Positions 1 through 9,288 of a stretch of DNA of 64,000 bases are shown here, piece by piece. Under the pieces are notes generated by a model that was not told the DNA's origin, ran no database searches, and worked only from the letters and a program-made list of their open reading frames with translations. The stretch comes from Vallitalea sp. GTDB taxonomy: Bacteria; Bacillota; Clostridia; Lachnospirales; Vallitaleaceae. The stretch spans positions 62,001-126,000 of the forward strand of contig JAOASG010000037.1 in the NCBI GenBank assembly GCA_025210235.1, read 5' to 3'. Each line of letters begins with the position of its first letter. The first letter of the stretch is position 1. The position numbers were made by a program, and so were the translations under genes.

Positions 1-60
1 ATATATATTAATTACGTACGTAAATGATAACATATTAAAATAATTTAGGAGGATTAGGAT

Positions 61-2037
61 ATGACAAATTATACACAAAATTTAAATCTATATAAAATAG
101 ATCCACTTAAAGATGGTAATAAAACATTTAACATTAATACAATACTTAATGACAATTGGGATAAGATTGATATAAAACACAAGCAACAGGAAACAAGAGT
201 TAATCAAAATAAAGATAAAACCATTATTTTAAGAAATGATATTGGTGATAAATCTGCTTTAAATACTACAGACAAAAGCAATCTTGTAAGTGCAGTCAAT
301 GAAGTTAGTGCGTCTATGGCTGATATTGCGTACAAAACAGCTAGTGGAACTGCTAATGCTATTACAATTAGTAAACAAGGATTTACATTAACAGATGGAC
401 AATATATAGAATTTAAAACTACTAGTAACAATACAGGCAATATGACTATAAAAGTTAATAATGAAGCTGTAAAAAGTCTTAGAAATGAAGATGGAGAACA
501 ATTAAGCAACGGAGATATAGAAGCTAATAAATATTATAAAGCTATCTATAATAGTAATAATGATTTTTTCTTATTAGCCCCTAAAGGTGGGGGCGTTATA
601 GGAATCCAAGAATCCTATATAGGCACAGAAATAGATATTGCACAAATAAAAAAGGGTCAGTATGTATATTGTAGTGATAATACTACATTGGATGACGGTT
701 CTGTTATTGGTGATGAAAAGCTTAGAAACTTATCTACGTATGCTATTTTTATTTATAATAACATGCTCTACGCTTCTTATGACGATGCAATATGGAAATC
801 TAATTTAGATGGTAGTTCTCCAATTTTATTAACAAGTGTGACTACATCTAATATATTTGTTTATGACGAGTATGTATATTATACTGATGACAGAGATGGT
901 AATAAATTATATAAAATGACAATAAACGGAGAAAATAATACAAAACTTTCGGATAAAAAAGCAAGAGAGATTAGGGTATATTCAGACTATGTATACTATA
1001 GAAATAGCTTAGATAACGAATATTTATATAGGGTAAAGATAGACGGAACTAATGAAACAAAACTAAACAGCGTGGATAGTAGGTATATGTACATATATAA
1101 AGACGATATATTTTATATAAATATGAGCGACCGAAAAATGTATAAACTTAATACGGTAGACCTTAGTATCACAAAAATTAATGATGCTGTACGTATATCA
1201 ACATCTAAATTTGAAATACATTATGGATATATATTCTTTTCGAGTTCAAGCAATAGCTATTATGTTTCAAGGATGAAAACAGATGGAAGCGGATACGAAG
1301 TTATTACAGAGAATTACTCGGATGGACTAATTGTAAGTGGTGGTTATATTTATTACAGACATGGTGGCGACCATGGATATCTTTACAGAACAACAATTGA
1401 TGGAAAAGATAATCATAAATTAAGTAATAATGTTATGAATTACCCACTTGCATATGGTAGATATGTGTACTATTGTAATAGTGTCGAATCAAGCAAATTA
1501 TACAGATATATAGATGAAGTTATTATTCCCTCAGTTAATAAGGGGATAGGCGGACAAGGTGATACTCAATTTCAAGTAAAAACAGCAGGTGTCTTGAAAA
1601 CCAAAATAGGTAATTATAACACTCAAATAACAGGATTTATCAGTAAAAAGCCTATTGGATGGAAAAGTGTTGATTTACAACCAATTGTAAAAACAGCTAG
1701 TGGAACGTTTACAAGTAATAGCATATCAAAAAACTTTACAGATGGAGACGGTTATACTTCTGCTGACCCACGCTACTATTGTACTTTAGACTTATCAACC
1801 ATAGGCTTTGAACCTAAAAAAATAATAATTCAGAGTAACCCAACTGAATTAGAAGTGTTAATGTGGACAAATGGGGATTTTATACAACATGCAGGTGATT
1901 TTAGCCCCAATGCGATACATATAGTTAACCATAGTCAATACGAAGAATTTAGATTGCGTACCCAAGGGATAATTGAGTTTCCAGTAAATTACCCCAATGC
2001 AAACTATAAATGGATAGCATACGGAGGTGAAGAATAA
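61..2037 (+). CDS. Phage tail fibre-like protein with DUF5050-type repeats
   Basis: The first 40 residues resemble the N-termini of clostridial phage tail fibres (a YKIDPLKDGN...LNDNWDKID pattern), which I infer attaches the protein to the baseplate. Residues about 215-480 hold six or so units of roughly 40 residues with a YVYY...LYKM.IDG..NTKLS pattern. This matches the DUF5050-type repeats thought to fold as a beta-propeller. The last 150 residues look like a receptor-binding tip, but I recognise no domain there. GGAGG lies just before the ATG, and the stop overlaps the next ATG by one base (TAATG), so the two genes are translationally coupled. The host-recognition role is inferred from position and family. 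Confidence 0.75.
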   Translation: MTNYTQNLNLYKIDPLKDGNKTFNINTILNDNWDKIDIKHKQQETRVNQNKDKTIILRNDIGDKSALNTTDKSNLVSAVNEVSASMADIAYKTASGTANAITISKQGFTLTDGQYIEFKTTSNNTGNMTIKVNNEAVKSLRNEDGEQLSNGDIEANKYYKAIYNSNNDFFLLAPKGGGVIGIQESYIGTEIDIAQIKKGQYVYCSDNTTLDDGSVIGDEKLRNLSTYAIFIYNNMLYASYDDAIWKSNLDGSSPILLTSVTTSNIFVYDEYVYYTDDRDGNKLYKMTINGENNTKLSDKKAREIRVYSDYVYYRNSLDNEYLYRVKIDGTNETKLNSVDSRYMYIYKDDIFYINMSDRKMYKLNTVDLSITKINDAVRISTSKFEIHYGYIFFSSSSNSYYVSRMKTDGSGYEVITENYSDGLIVSGGYIYYRHGGDHGYLYRTTIDGKDNHKLSNNVMNYPLAYGRYVYYCNSVESSKLYRYIDEVIIPSVNKGIGGQGDTQFQVKTAGVLKTKIGNYNTQITGFISKKPIGWKSVDLQPIVKTASGTFTSNSISKNFTDGDGYTSADPRYYCTLDLSTIGFEPKKIIIQSNPTELEVLMWTNGDFIQHAGDFSPNAIHIVNHSQYEEFRLRTQGIIEFPVNYPNANYKWIAYGGEE

Positions 2038-2432
2038 TGAAATTATTACCAAGATTATATTATGAAAAGTTAACAGGTAATTATATATGTATTACTAATC
2101 AACAAAGCTGGATTAAAGAAATACCAACCAAAGAACATGACATGGTTGTATATGATGCTCTAAAATCACTTAATACAGGTGCAGTTGATTATATTCAATT
2201 AGGATGGAATTATGCTCCATATGAGCACGAATTTCTAACAGGACATTGTACAGGTATTCACTTAGAAACAAGAGAACCTATTTTTAAATATACAGAAGAA
2301 GAGCAAGAACAATTACAAGAAATTAAGACTAGAGAACAACTTACCAATGATATGAAAAGTATGCAACAGCAAGTATCGGCATTAGGTAAAGTAATAGTAC
2401 AATCAAAATTGAAAGAAGGTGAACCAGCATGA
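2037..2432 (+). CDS. Phage tail accessory protein, function unknown
   Basis: This 131-residue soluble protein lies between the tail fibre gene and an XkdX-like gene, overlapping the first by one base and the second by four (ATGA). Its C-terminal third (EEEQEQLQEIKTREQL...MKSMQQQVSALGKV) is strongly helical and probably a short coiled coil. That arrangement is common in small proteins encoded after tail fibres in Firmicutes siphophages and myophages. A tail-fibre chaperone or attachment protein is possible but not shown. The RBS GGAGGTGA lies inside the end of the upstream gene. Confidence 0.6.
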   Translation: MKLLPRLYYEKLTGNYICITNQQSWIKEIPTKEHDMVVYDALKSLNTGAVDYIQLGWNYAPYEHEFLTGHCTGIHLETREPIFKYTEEEQEQLQEIKTREQLTNDMKSMQQQVSALGKVIVQSKLKEGEPA

Positions 2433-2566
2433 CAGACTTTGTATTTTGGAAAATGGCTTATGATAATAAGTGGGCAACTAAAGCAGACATTGAAAGTGCC
2501 TGTAATTTTAATATGATAACAGCAGACCAAAAGAAAATGATATTAGATGAAGTTAGTACGTCATAG
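2429..2566 (+). CDS. XkdX-like small phage protein
   Basis: A 45-residue ORF starts in an ATGA overlap with the gene before it. The sequence FWKMAYDNKWATKADI...NMITADQKKMIL follows the XkdX family pattern: an aromatic start, a Y..G/K.W.T..D segment and an I(T/S)..(E/Q)YK-like end. XkdX proteins sit directly after tail fibre genes in PBSX-like and many clostridial prophages, and their function is unknown. It is the last recognisable phage gene: no holin, endolysin or integrase follows before thrC. Confidence 0.7.
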   Translation: MTDFVFWKMAYDNKWATKADIESACNFNMITADQKKMILDEVSTS

Positions 2567-2690
2567 GATAACTAATGCGAACGTACACTTACTATGCGTT
2601 TTAAAAAATACCTATTATTAACGAATATATGGGACTATATATATTATCTTTTATAAGTTGCTTTTTATTTGCTTATTCTATTTTGAGGTA

Positions 2691-2719
2691 TTGTACTAAA
2701 GTGAAGAGTGTGATATAAT
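2691..2719 (+). promoter_or_regulatory. Promoter of thrC
   Basis: TTGTAC (2691-2696) is followed after 17 bases by a consensus TATAAT (2714-2719), about 30 bases before the thrC start. This is a housekeeping sigma-A type promoter, so thrC is independent of the phage genes upstream. Confidence 0.65.
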
Positions 2720-2749
2720 CTTAAAAAAATATAAAAAGGAATGAATTAA

Positions 2750-4240
2750 ATGAATATATTATATAAAAGCACTCGTGGTGGTGAAAGTAATATTCCAGCT
2801 TCGTTAGCTATTATTAAGGGTTTAGCTTGTGATGGCGGATTATTTGTACCTAATGAAATTCCTAAAATAGATAAGCCTTTAAAAAAATTAGTAGGACTTA
2901 CATATAAAGAAATGGCTTTTGAAATAATGAAATTATATTTTACTGATTTCACTGAAGATGAATTAAAATATTGTATAGATAATGCATATAATGAGAAGTT
3001 TGATACTAGCGAAATAGCTCCAGTTGTTAATAAAGATGATGCATATTATTTAGAATTATTTCATGGTTCTACAATAGCATTTAAAGATATGGCACTATCT
3101 ATTTTACCTTATTTAATGAAAGTATCTGCTAAGAAACAAAATATTAAAAATGATATTGTTATCCTAACAGCCACATCAGGAGATACAGGGAAAGCTGCTT
3201 TGGCAGGGTTTGCTAATGTTGAAGGAATTAAAATTATTGTATTTTATCCAAAAGATGGTGTTAGTCCTATTCAAAAACATCAAATGGTTACACAAAAAGG
3301 TGATAATACTTATGTAGTTGGAATAGAAGGTAATTTTGATGACGCACAAAATGGTGTAAAAGAAATATTTAATAATAAAGGATTTAATAAAGTATTAGAT
3401 GAAAATGGTTATAATTTTTCTTCAGCTAATTCTATTAATATAGGCAGATTAATACCACAAATTGTTTATTATTTTTATGCTTATTCTAAAATGGTAGAAA
3501 ATAATGATATTAAAATGGGACAAGATATTAATGTGGTTGTTCCAACAGGTAATTTTGGTAATATTTTAGCAGCTTATTATGCTAAAAATATGGGATTACC
3601 AATTAATCAATTGATTTGTGCATCTAATGATAATAAAGTGCTTTACGATTTTATGAATACAGGTGTTTATAATAAGAAAAGAGAGTTTATATTAACTATT
3701 TCACCTTCTATGGATATATTAATATCAAGTAACCTTGAAAGGCTACTTTACAAAATTTCTGGTAATAATGAAAGTGTAATATTAAAACTTATGGAAGAAC
3801 TATACACTAAAGGTGAATATAAAATCACAGATGATATGAAGAAGGGACTAAATGATTTTTATGGAAATTATGCTACTATAGATGAAACGTATGACGCAAT
3901 TAAAGAAGTTTTCGATAATTCAGGATATCTAATTGATTCTCATACAGCTGTAGGGAGTGCAGTATATAAAAAATATAAGGAAGCTACAGGAGATGATACT
4001 AAGACAGTTATTGCGTCAACTGCAAGCCCTTATAAATTTACTCGTAGTGTTATGAAAGCTATTGATGAAAGCTATGAAAAATATTCTGATTTTGAATTAA
4101 TACAAAAGATGTATGAACTTTCAGAAGTAGCAATTCCAAAAGCAATAAAAGATATATTAGAAGACCCTATAATACATAAAAGGGTATGTGATAAAGATAA
4201 AATGAAAGAAACAATAGAAGAGATATTAAATATTAGCTAG
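2750..4240 (+). CDS. thrC: Threonine synthase
   Basis: This PLP enzyme makes L-threonine from O-phosphohomoserine in the cytoplasm. At 496 residues it has the usual length of the long threonine synthase class. The N-terminal YKSTRGG and LACDGGLFVP segments are typical. The PLP-binding lysine is K112 in GSTIAFKDMAL, and ATSGDTGKAAL plus VPTGNFGN form the phosphate-binding and cofactor loops. It is a single gene with its own promoter and a terminator that overlaps the stop codon. No hom or thrB is adjacent. The start ATG follows AAAAGGA. Confidence 0.95.
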   Translation: MNILYKSTRGGESNIPASLAIIKGLACDGGLFVPNEIPKIDKPLKKLVGLTYKEMAFEIMKLYFTDFTEDELKYCIDNAYNEKFDTSEIAPVVNKDDAYYLELFHGSTIAFKDMALSILPYLMKVSAKKQNIKNDIVILTATSGDTGKAALAGFANVEGIKIIVFYPKDGVSPIQKHQMVTQKGDNTYVVGIEGNFDDAQNGVKEIFNNKGFNKVLDENGYNFSSANSINIGRLIPQIVYYFYAYSKMVENNDIKMGQDINVVVPTGNFGNILAAYYAKNMGLPINQLICASNDNKVLYDFMNTGVYNKKREFILTISPSMDILISSNLERLLYKISGNNESVILKLMEELYTKGEYKITDDMKKGLNDFYGNYATIDETYDAIKEVFDNSGYLIDSHTAVGSAVYKKYKEATGDDTKTVIASTASPYKFTRSVMKAIDESYEKYSDFELIQKMYELSEVAIPKAIKDILEDPIIHKRVCDKDKMKETIEEILNIS

Positions 4241-4260
4241 CAAAATGCTAGCTTTTTTTT
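4235..4260 (+). terminator. Intrinsic terminator of thrC
   Basis: An eight-base perfect stem AGCTAGCA / TGCTAGCT with an AAA loop is followed by eight T. The left arm contains the thrC stop codon. Confidence 0.9.
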
Positions 4261-4405
4261 AATTGTTTAATGGTGTTTTTTTGAGCATTGACAAATTAAT
4301 GATTTAATATAATACTATAAGTGTAGAAGTTTTAGTAAAATAATAAGATTAAAGTTAAGTATAATGAAGCAAAATATATATAATATGGACAATGGAGGAA
4401 TATAC

Positions 4406-5344
4406 ATGGCAAGTAGTGTGGAAGATTATTATAAAACACTAGGAGTTACAAAAAATGCAACAGACAAGGAGATACAAAAAGCATATAGAAAATTGGCTCA
4501 TAAATATCATCCTGATTCTAATAAAACAAAAGAAGCAGAAGAAAAATTTAAGAAAATTAATGAAGCATATAATGTTTTAAAAGACCCAGAAAAAAGGAAG
4601 GCGTACGATCAGTTTGGTAATCAATGGGAAAGAGGCGGGGGATATTATTCACAAGACACTAGTTCATGGACTGGGAATGAAGATATATTACGATCTGTTT
4701 TTGACTCTATTTTTAGAGCAAATGGCTTTAATAATAATGGGAGAACATCATTTAGAGGATTTAGGAATTTCGGAGGATTCTCCAATATGGGAGGCTTTTC
4801 ACAACCTAATTCATCAATGAAAGGGCAGAATGTAGAAGTAGAACTTGATATTTCTATATTAGATAGTTATTATGGTGCAAACAAGAAAGTAACGGTTAGT
4901 GATGAGACAGGGAAAAAGCGAAAACTAGATATAACTATACCTAAGGGTGTTATAGAAGGGCAAAAAATAAGATTAAAAGGTCAAGGAAATAGTTTTGGTG
5001 GAGGACCTAGAGGTGATATGTTAATTAAAATTCATATAGTAGATGACCCTGATTATAGTCTTAATTCCTATGATATTTATAAGGATTTAAATATTACACC
5101 ATGGGAAGCAGCATTTGGAGCTGATATTGAAGTAGAGACTATTGATAAAAAGATTCAAATTAATATACCAAAAGGAACACAATCTGGTAAAAGATTTAGA
5201 TTAAGAGGAAAAGGTTTAAAAAGCAAGAAAAAAACAGGAGATTTTTATTTTGTAAGCAAAATAGTAATACCTGATAAACTTAGTAGAGAAGAAGTTAAGT
5301 TACTTAAAAAGTGGAAGGAAATATCTTCGTTTAAAGTTAGATAG
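4406..5344 (+). CDS. J-domain co-chaperone, CbpA-like (type II DnaJ)
   Basis: A J domain occupies residues about 6-70 with the HPD motif (KYHPDSN) needed to stimulate Hsp70 ATPase. A Gly/Phe/Asn-rich linker and two C-terminal substrate-binding beta domains ([11 protein letters not shown] and [10 protein letters not shown] repeats) follow. The four CxxCxGxG zinc repeats of true DnaJ are absent, so this is the CbpA class and distinct from dnaJ at 42.9 kb. The ATG at 4406 has GGAGGA at 4394-4399; an upstream in-frame ATG at 4364 has no such site. A TTGACA at 4288-4293 with AT-rich -10 candidates lies upstream. Its DnaK partner is inferred. Confidence 0.9.
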   Translation: MASSVEDYYKTLGVTKNATDKEIQKAYRKLAHKYHPDSNKTKEAEEKFKKINEAYNVLKDPEKRKAYDQFGNQWERGGGYYSQDTSSWTGNEDILRSVFDSIFRANGFNNNGRTSFRGFRNFGGFSNMGGFSQPNSSMKGQNVEVELDISILDSYYGANKKVTVSDETGKKRKLDITIPKGVIEGQKIRLKGQGNSFGGGPRGDMLIKIHIVDDPDYSLNSYDIYKDLNITPWEAAFGADIEVETIDKKIQINIPKGTQSGKRFRLRGKGLKSKKKTGDFYFVSKIVIPDKLSREEVKLLKKWKEISSFKVR

Positions 5345-5369
5345 TTTCATTTTTATTTCCCGATTATTC

Positions 5370-5398
5370 TTGACACAATTTAACATTTGTACTATACT
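5370..5398 (+). promoter_or_regulatory. Strong promoter of the ferric ABC transporter operon
   Basis: TTGACA (5370-5375), a 17-base spacer and TATACT (5393-5398). Transcription would start near 5405, inside the operator-like palindrome that follows. Confidence 0.8.
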
Positions 5399-5401
5399 TT
5401 G

Positions 5402-5420
5402 AATGAAACTGAATTTCATT
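5402..5420 (+). promoter_or_regulatory. Probable Fur-box operator
   Basis: A perfect inverted repeat AATGAAA-N5-TTTCATT lies directly downstream of the -10 box. Its core TGAAACTGAATTTCA (5404-5418) matches 11 of the 14 fixed positions of the 7-1-7 Fur consensus TGATAATNATTATCA. A Fur-family gene is present at 52.1 kb. Iron-dependent repression of the operon is inferred. Confidence 0.6.
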
Positions 5421-5443
5421 ATCATAAATAGGAGGGATAAAAA

Positions 5444-6598
5444 ATGAAAATTAAAACTAATATTGCAACATGTATGCTTATTATTGCTTTAGTGTTAGTA
5501 GGATGTTCTTCTAATACAAAAGTGAGTAGTATAGAGAATAATGGTGCAGAAAAACAGTCGAATGAAGGTACTAATAAAAAAGAACAGGCAGATGTAAATA
5601 ATGATGAACAAGATAATAGTAAAGAAGCTTCAAGTAGTAAAGGATATCATGGCAAAGAAGGTAAGATAACTATATATCTTTCTGGACCTGAAGCAATGCT
5701 TGATAAAATTGAAAAAGAATTCGAGACGGATAATGGAGATGTTTTAGACCTTGTAAAGCTAGGTTGTGGGCCATTAAGACAGAAAGTATGGACTGAAAAA
5801 CAAGCAGGACAAATCCAAGCGGATATCGTATGGGGTTCTGATCCTTTATTATATCAAGCTCTAAAAGGAGAAGGGGATTTAGTAAAATATATTCCTAAAG
5901 ATTTTGAAATGATACAAGAAAAATATCAGGTAGGAGATTCTTTTTATACTATAGTAAATGAAAGATATGCAGTAGTTGCATATAATAAAGATAAATTAAA
6001 AGAAGATAAAGTGCCTAAATCATTTGAAGATCTAAAGCAAGAAGAATATAAAGGTTCTCTTGTTATGGCAAATGCTAATTATTCATCAACAGCTTTAGCA
6101 ATAACTTCTGGATTATACCAAATGAGTGGTAATAATTGGGACTATATAAAAGCTCTAAAAGAGAATAATTTATTTTTTGCTAAATCAAATGGGCAAGTTC
6201 CATCAAAGATTCAAGAAGGAGAATTTGATGTTGGGATAGCTCCTCATGATTCAATTATTAGATTAAAGAAGAAAGCAAAAAAGGAGAACTATAAAACTCC
6301 TATCGAAATGTGTTGGCCAAAAGAAGGTGCATTAGCAATACAAAGACCTATTGCTATTATAAAGGACGACTCAAGACCATCTGCAAATCAAAATATAGCA
6401 GAGAAATTTGTAGATTTTATGATATCTAAAAAAGTACAAACAATTACTACGGGAATGGGATTTGTAAGTGTTAGAAATGATGTGCCATTACCACAAGGAA
6501 TCCCTTCAGATATACAAACTAAAGAGATTGACTGGAGGTTTGCTTATGAAAACGAAAGCATACTTAGAGATGGAGTCAAAGAAATTATGGGAGAATAA
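5444..6598 (+). CDS. Iron-type ABC transporter substrate-binding lipoprotein
   Basis: A type II signal peptide ends in a lipobox (LVLVGC, Cys about residue 21). A Ser/Asn/Glu-rich tether of about 45 residues leads to a family 1 solute-binding domain (GKITIYLSGPEAMLDKI..., ADIVWGSDPLLY, the hinge VAYNKDKL). This resembles FutA/AfuA ferric-binding proteins and also the 2-aminoethylphosphonate binders of the same fold. The operator upstream and the FbpB/FbpC-like partners favour ferric iron. It starts the operon. The next gene overlaps its last 53 bases. Confidence 0.85.
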   Translation: MKIKTNIATCMLIIALVLVGCSSNTKVSSIENNGAEKQSNEGTNKKEQADVNNDEQDNSKEASSSKGYHGKEGKITIYLSGPEAMLDKIEKEFETDNGDVLDLVKLGCGPLRQKVWTEKQAGQIQADIVWGSDPLLYQALKGEGDLVKYIPKDFEMIQEKYQVGDSFYTIVNERYAVVAYNKDKLKEDKVPKSFEDLKQEEYKGSLVMANANYSSTALAITSGLYQMSGNNWDYIKALKENNLFFAKSNGQVPSKIQEGEFDVGIAPHDSIIRLKKKAKKENYKTPIEMCWPKEGALAIQRPIAIIKDDSRPSANQNIAEKFVDFMISKKVQTITTGMGFVSVRNDVPLPQGIPSDIQTKEIDWRFAYENESILRDGVKEIMGE

Positions 6599-8243
6599 AT
6601 TGATAAAATATACATCGCAGTTTTTTTATAAAGCTGTGATGTATGTACTTTTAAGTTTATTAATATTTATTATAATAGTTTATCCTTTAATAAATTTATT
6701 AGCTAAAAGTTTTGATTTAAATGTACTTATTACATTGCTAAATGATAAATCAGTATATAAAAGTTTAATTAATACATTAATGATAGGAATTGGTGTTACT
6801 TTTTTTTCTTTATTATTTGGAGGAAGTTTAGCTTGGTTAGTAATTAGAACTGACTTCCAGTTCAAAAAAATAGTTAAAACTTTTGTTCTTATTGGTTTTA
6901 TGATTCCTTCATATATAATTAGTATTTCATGGATAGAATTTTTTTCAAGAAATGGTTATTTAAGTAGAATATTAAAAAATGTATTTAACATTGATTATAA
7001 GTTATTTCCGTATTCCATAATATCAGTAATATTTGTTTTATCTATTCATTTATATCCATTAGCTTTTATGGCTATTTCAAATGCATTAAAAAATTATAGT
7101 ATGGATTTAGAAGATGCAGCTTTAGTTTGTGGAGCAAAGAGAAGGAAAGTAATAAAAACCATAACTATTCCAATGATAGTTCCAAGTATTTTATCTATTG
7201 GTATATTAATATTTAGTAGGTCAATGGCTAATTTTGGGGTACCAGCAGCTCTATGTTTACCTATTGGAAAAGATGTGGCTACAACGAAAATTTTTAGCTA
7301 TTTATCACATCTTGAGTTGGTGAATGCAACAGTTTTATCATTAATCTTAATAATTATTTCTGCAAGTATATATATTCTTAACTCAAAAATAATAAATAAG
7401 AGGAAATATTCAAGTTTTACAAATAAGAAATTTAATAATACTTCACTAATAAAACTAGGTAAAAATAAAAAGATAATTACTGTGTGCGTATTTATTTTTC
7501 AATTTTGTGTAACGGGTATTCCTTTAATAAGTATTATTATCACATCTTTTCTAAAAAGATGGGGATTAAAATTACAGTTTAATAATTTTACATTTAAAAA
7601 TTATATTACGTTATTTACTAATTCCTATACTAATAAATCTTTTGTTAATAGTATTGAATACGGCATAATAGGTGCAACATGTGCTGTATTGATAGGCTCT
7701 ATAGTACTGTTTTTGTATTATTGTAATAAAAATAAATTAACAAATATATTTATGGTGATTGTTACTTGGCCAATTGCTTTTCCTAATATTGTTTTGGCAG
7801 TAGCAGCTACTCTCAGTTTTATTAATAGGCCTTTAAAATTATATGGAACAAAATGGATTATTATTATTACATATATTGCTTTATTTATACCAATTGCAGT
7901 TAAAAATATGAGTGGTATTATAGAAAACATAGATTTAAGTTTAATAAAAGCTTCAAAAATGGCAGGGGCTAATTTTATTAGTACTCTAAGAATGGTTATA
8001 ATGCCTTTAATATCTTCGGGTATGGGTTCAGCATGGATATTATGTTTTTTAATTGCCCTTAGAGAAATTCCTATTTCACTTTTATTATATAGTAGTGGAA
8101 CAGAAACATTAGGAGTTATGCTCTTTACACTACAATCTAATTCTTATGGATTGGAAATGACGTCTGCTTTAGCTGTGGTAATAATAATTATAAGTTTAAT
8201 AGGTAATCTAATAGTAAAGAAAGTTAGGAGAGAACATAGATGA
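6546..8243 (+). CDS. Ferric-type ABC transporter permease, fused FbpB type
   Basis: This integral membrane protein has about twelve hydrophobic segments in two homologous halves, as in FbpB/SfuB/ThiP permeases. Each half carries the cytoplasmic coupling loop that docks on the ATPase: LEDAALVCGAKRRKV in the first and LIKASKMAGANF in the second. The start at 6546 is chosen because TGGAGG lies seven bases upstream; an in-frame ATG at 6468 would add 26 unrelated residues. It overlaps the binding-protein gene by 53 bases and the ATPase gene by four, so the three are translationally coupled. It moves substrate across the cytoplasmic membrane. Confidence 0.88.
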   Translation: MKTKAYLEMESKKLWENKLIKYTSQFFYKAVMYVLLSLLIFIIIVYPLINLLAKSFDLNVLITLLNDKSVYKSLINTLMIGIGVTFFSLLFGGSLAWLVIRTDFQFKKIVKTFVLIGFMIPSYIISISWIEFFSRNGYLSRILKNVFNIDYKLFPYSIISVIFVLSIHLYPLAFMAISNALKNYSMDLEDAALVCGAKRRKVIKTITIPMIVPSILSIGILIFSRSMANFGVPAALCLPIGKDVATTKIFSYLSHLELVNATVLSLILIIISASIYILNSKIINKRKYSSFTNKKFNNTSLIKLGKNKKIITVCVFIFQFCVTGIPLISIIITSFLKRWGLKLQFNNFTFKNYITLFTNSYTNKSFVNSIEYGIIGATCAVLIGSIVLFLYYCNKNKLTNIFMVIVTWPIAFPNIVLAVAATLSFINRPLKLYGTKWIIIITYIALFIPIAVKNMSGIIENIDLSLIKASKMAGANFISTLRMVIMPLISSGMGSAWILCFLIALREIPISLLLYSSGTETLGVMLFTLQSNSYGLEMTSALAVVIIIISLIGNLIVKKVRREHR

Positions 8244-9262
8244 TTACAGCTTCAATACATAATATCAGTAAAAAATATGGAGATATTAGTGCTATAAAAG
8301 GAATAAGTTTAGATATTAATAAAGGTGAATTATTAAGTATACTAGGCCCAAGTGGATGTGGTAAAAGTACATTATTATATTCTGTAGCAGGGCTTGAAAA
8401 ACCCCAAGAGGGCGAAATTAAGCTTAATGAAAGGCTTCTATTTTCTTCTTATAATAATATATTTATTGCGCCAGAAAAAAGAAATATAGGGCTAGTATTT
8501 CAAAATTACGCATTATGGCCTCATATGAATATTTTCAAAAATATAGCATATCCATTAACTATAAAAAAAGAAAACAAAAAAGTTATTAAACAAAAAGTTT
8601 TAGATATTTTGAATTTAGTGGGATTGAGTGGAAAAGAAAAAAAATATCCTCATCAATTAAGTGGAGGAGAACAACAAAGAGCAGCTGTAGCAAGAGGAAT
8701 CATTATGAATCCTGATATATTATTATTAGATGAACCATTTTCTAATTTAGATGCAAAGTTAAGAGAGAGAATGCAAGATGAACTAAAAAGAATTCAGAAA
8801 TATACTAAACTTACAATGATTCATGTAACACATGATCAAGAAGAAGCTATGAGAATTTCAGATAGAATAGCTATAATGAACAGTGGTAATTTATTGCAAG
8901 TGGGAAATCCAGATGAAATATATAATTATCCAAAGGATGTATTTGTTGCAGGTTTTATTGGTAAATCAAATTTATTATCCTATGATATTATAAATTATTA
9001 TCTAACTGAGGATTATATTAATAAAATAATAAATAAGAAAAAAACAAATACAATTTTAGTTAGACCAGAAGACATATGTATTACTAATTCTGATAAGAAT
9101 ATAATACGTGGTATTATTACGGATAAGTTTAACAAAGGTAGTGTGTTTTTGTATAGTGTAAAAACAAAGGCCAATGAGTTTCTTATACAAACAGATAATA
9201 CTAGTAACTATCCTCTTAATTCGAATGTAAGTATAACAATAAAAAAAGGTTGTTATATTTAA
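8240..9262 (+). CDS. Ferric-type ABC transporter ATPase, FbpC-like
   Basis: This nucleotide-binding subunit has Walker A GPSGCGKST at residues 36-44, the signature LSGGEQQ at 140-146, Walker B ILLLDEP at 160-166 and the switch histidine H198. Past residue 240 there is a short regulatory extension with a VRPEDI motif, as in the TOBE-containing transporter ATPases (FbpC, PotA, CysA). It is the last gene of the three-gene importer operon and overlaps the permease gene (ATGA). Substrate specificity comes from the partners. The stop lies 26 bases from the convergent CDF gene, with no obvious terminator between. Confidence 0.9.
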   Translation: MITASIHNISKKYGDISAIKGISLDINKGELLSILGPSGCGKSTLLYSVAGLEKPQEGEIKLNERLLFSSYNNIFIAPEKRNIGLVFQNYALWPHMNIFKNIAYPLTIKKENKKVIKQKVLDILNLVGLSGKEKKYPHQLSGGEQQRAAVARGIIMNPDILLLDEPFSNLDAKLRERMQDELKRIQKYTKLTMIHVTHDQEEAMRISDRIAIMNSGNLLQVGNPDEIYNYPKDVFVAGFIGKSNLLSYDIINYYLTEDYINKIINKKKTNTILVRPEDICITNSDKNIIRGIITDKFNKGSVFLYSVKTKANEFLIQTDNTSNYPLNSNVSITIKKGCYI

Positions 9263-9288
9263 ACTTAAGAATAACCACATTTTCAATA

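Noticed and set aside
204..509. Open frame of 101 codons on the minus strand inside the tail fibre gene
   Set aside because: It is antisense to a well-supported gene, has no RBS and a low-complexity hydrophobic translation.
2567..2690. Phage attachment site before thrC
   Set aside because: Only a short imperfect direct repeat (ACTAATGCG / ACTATGCG) is visible, and the other prophage end is outside the window, so no att core can be defined.
4614..4820. Plus-strand frame of 68 codons inside the J-domain gene
   Set aside because: It overlaps the Gly/Phe linker in another frame and matches nothing.
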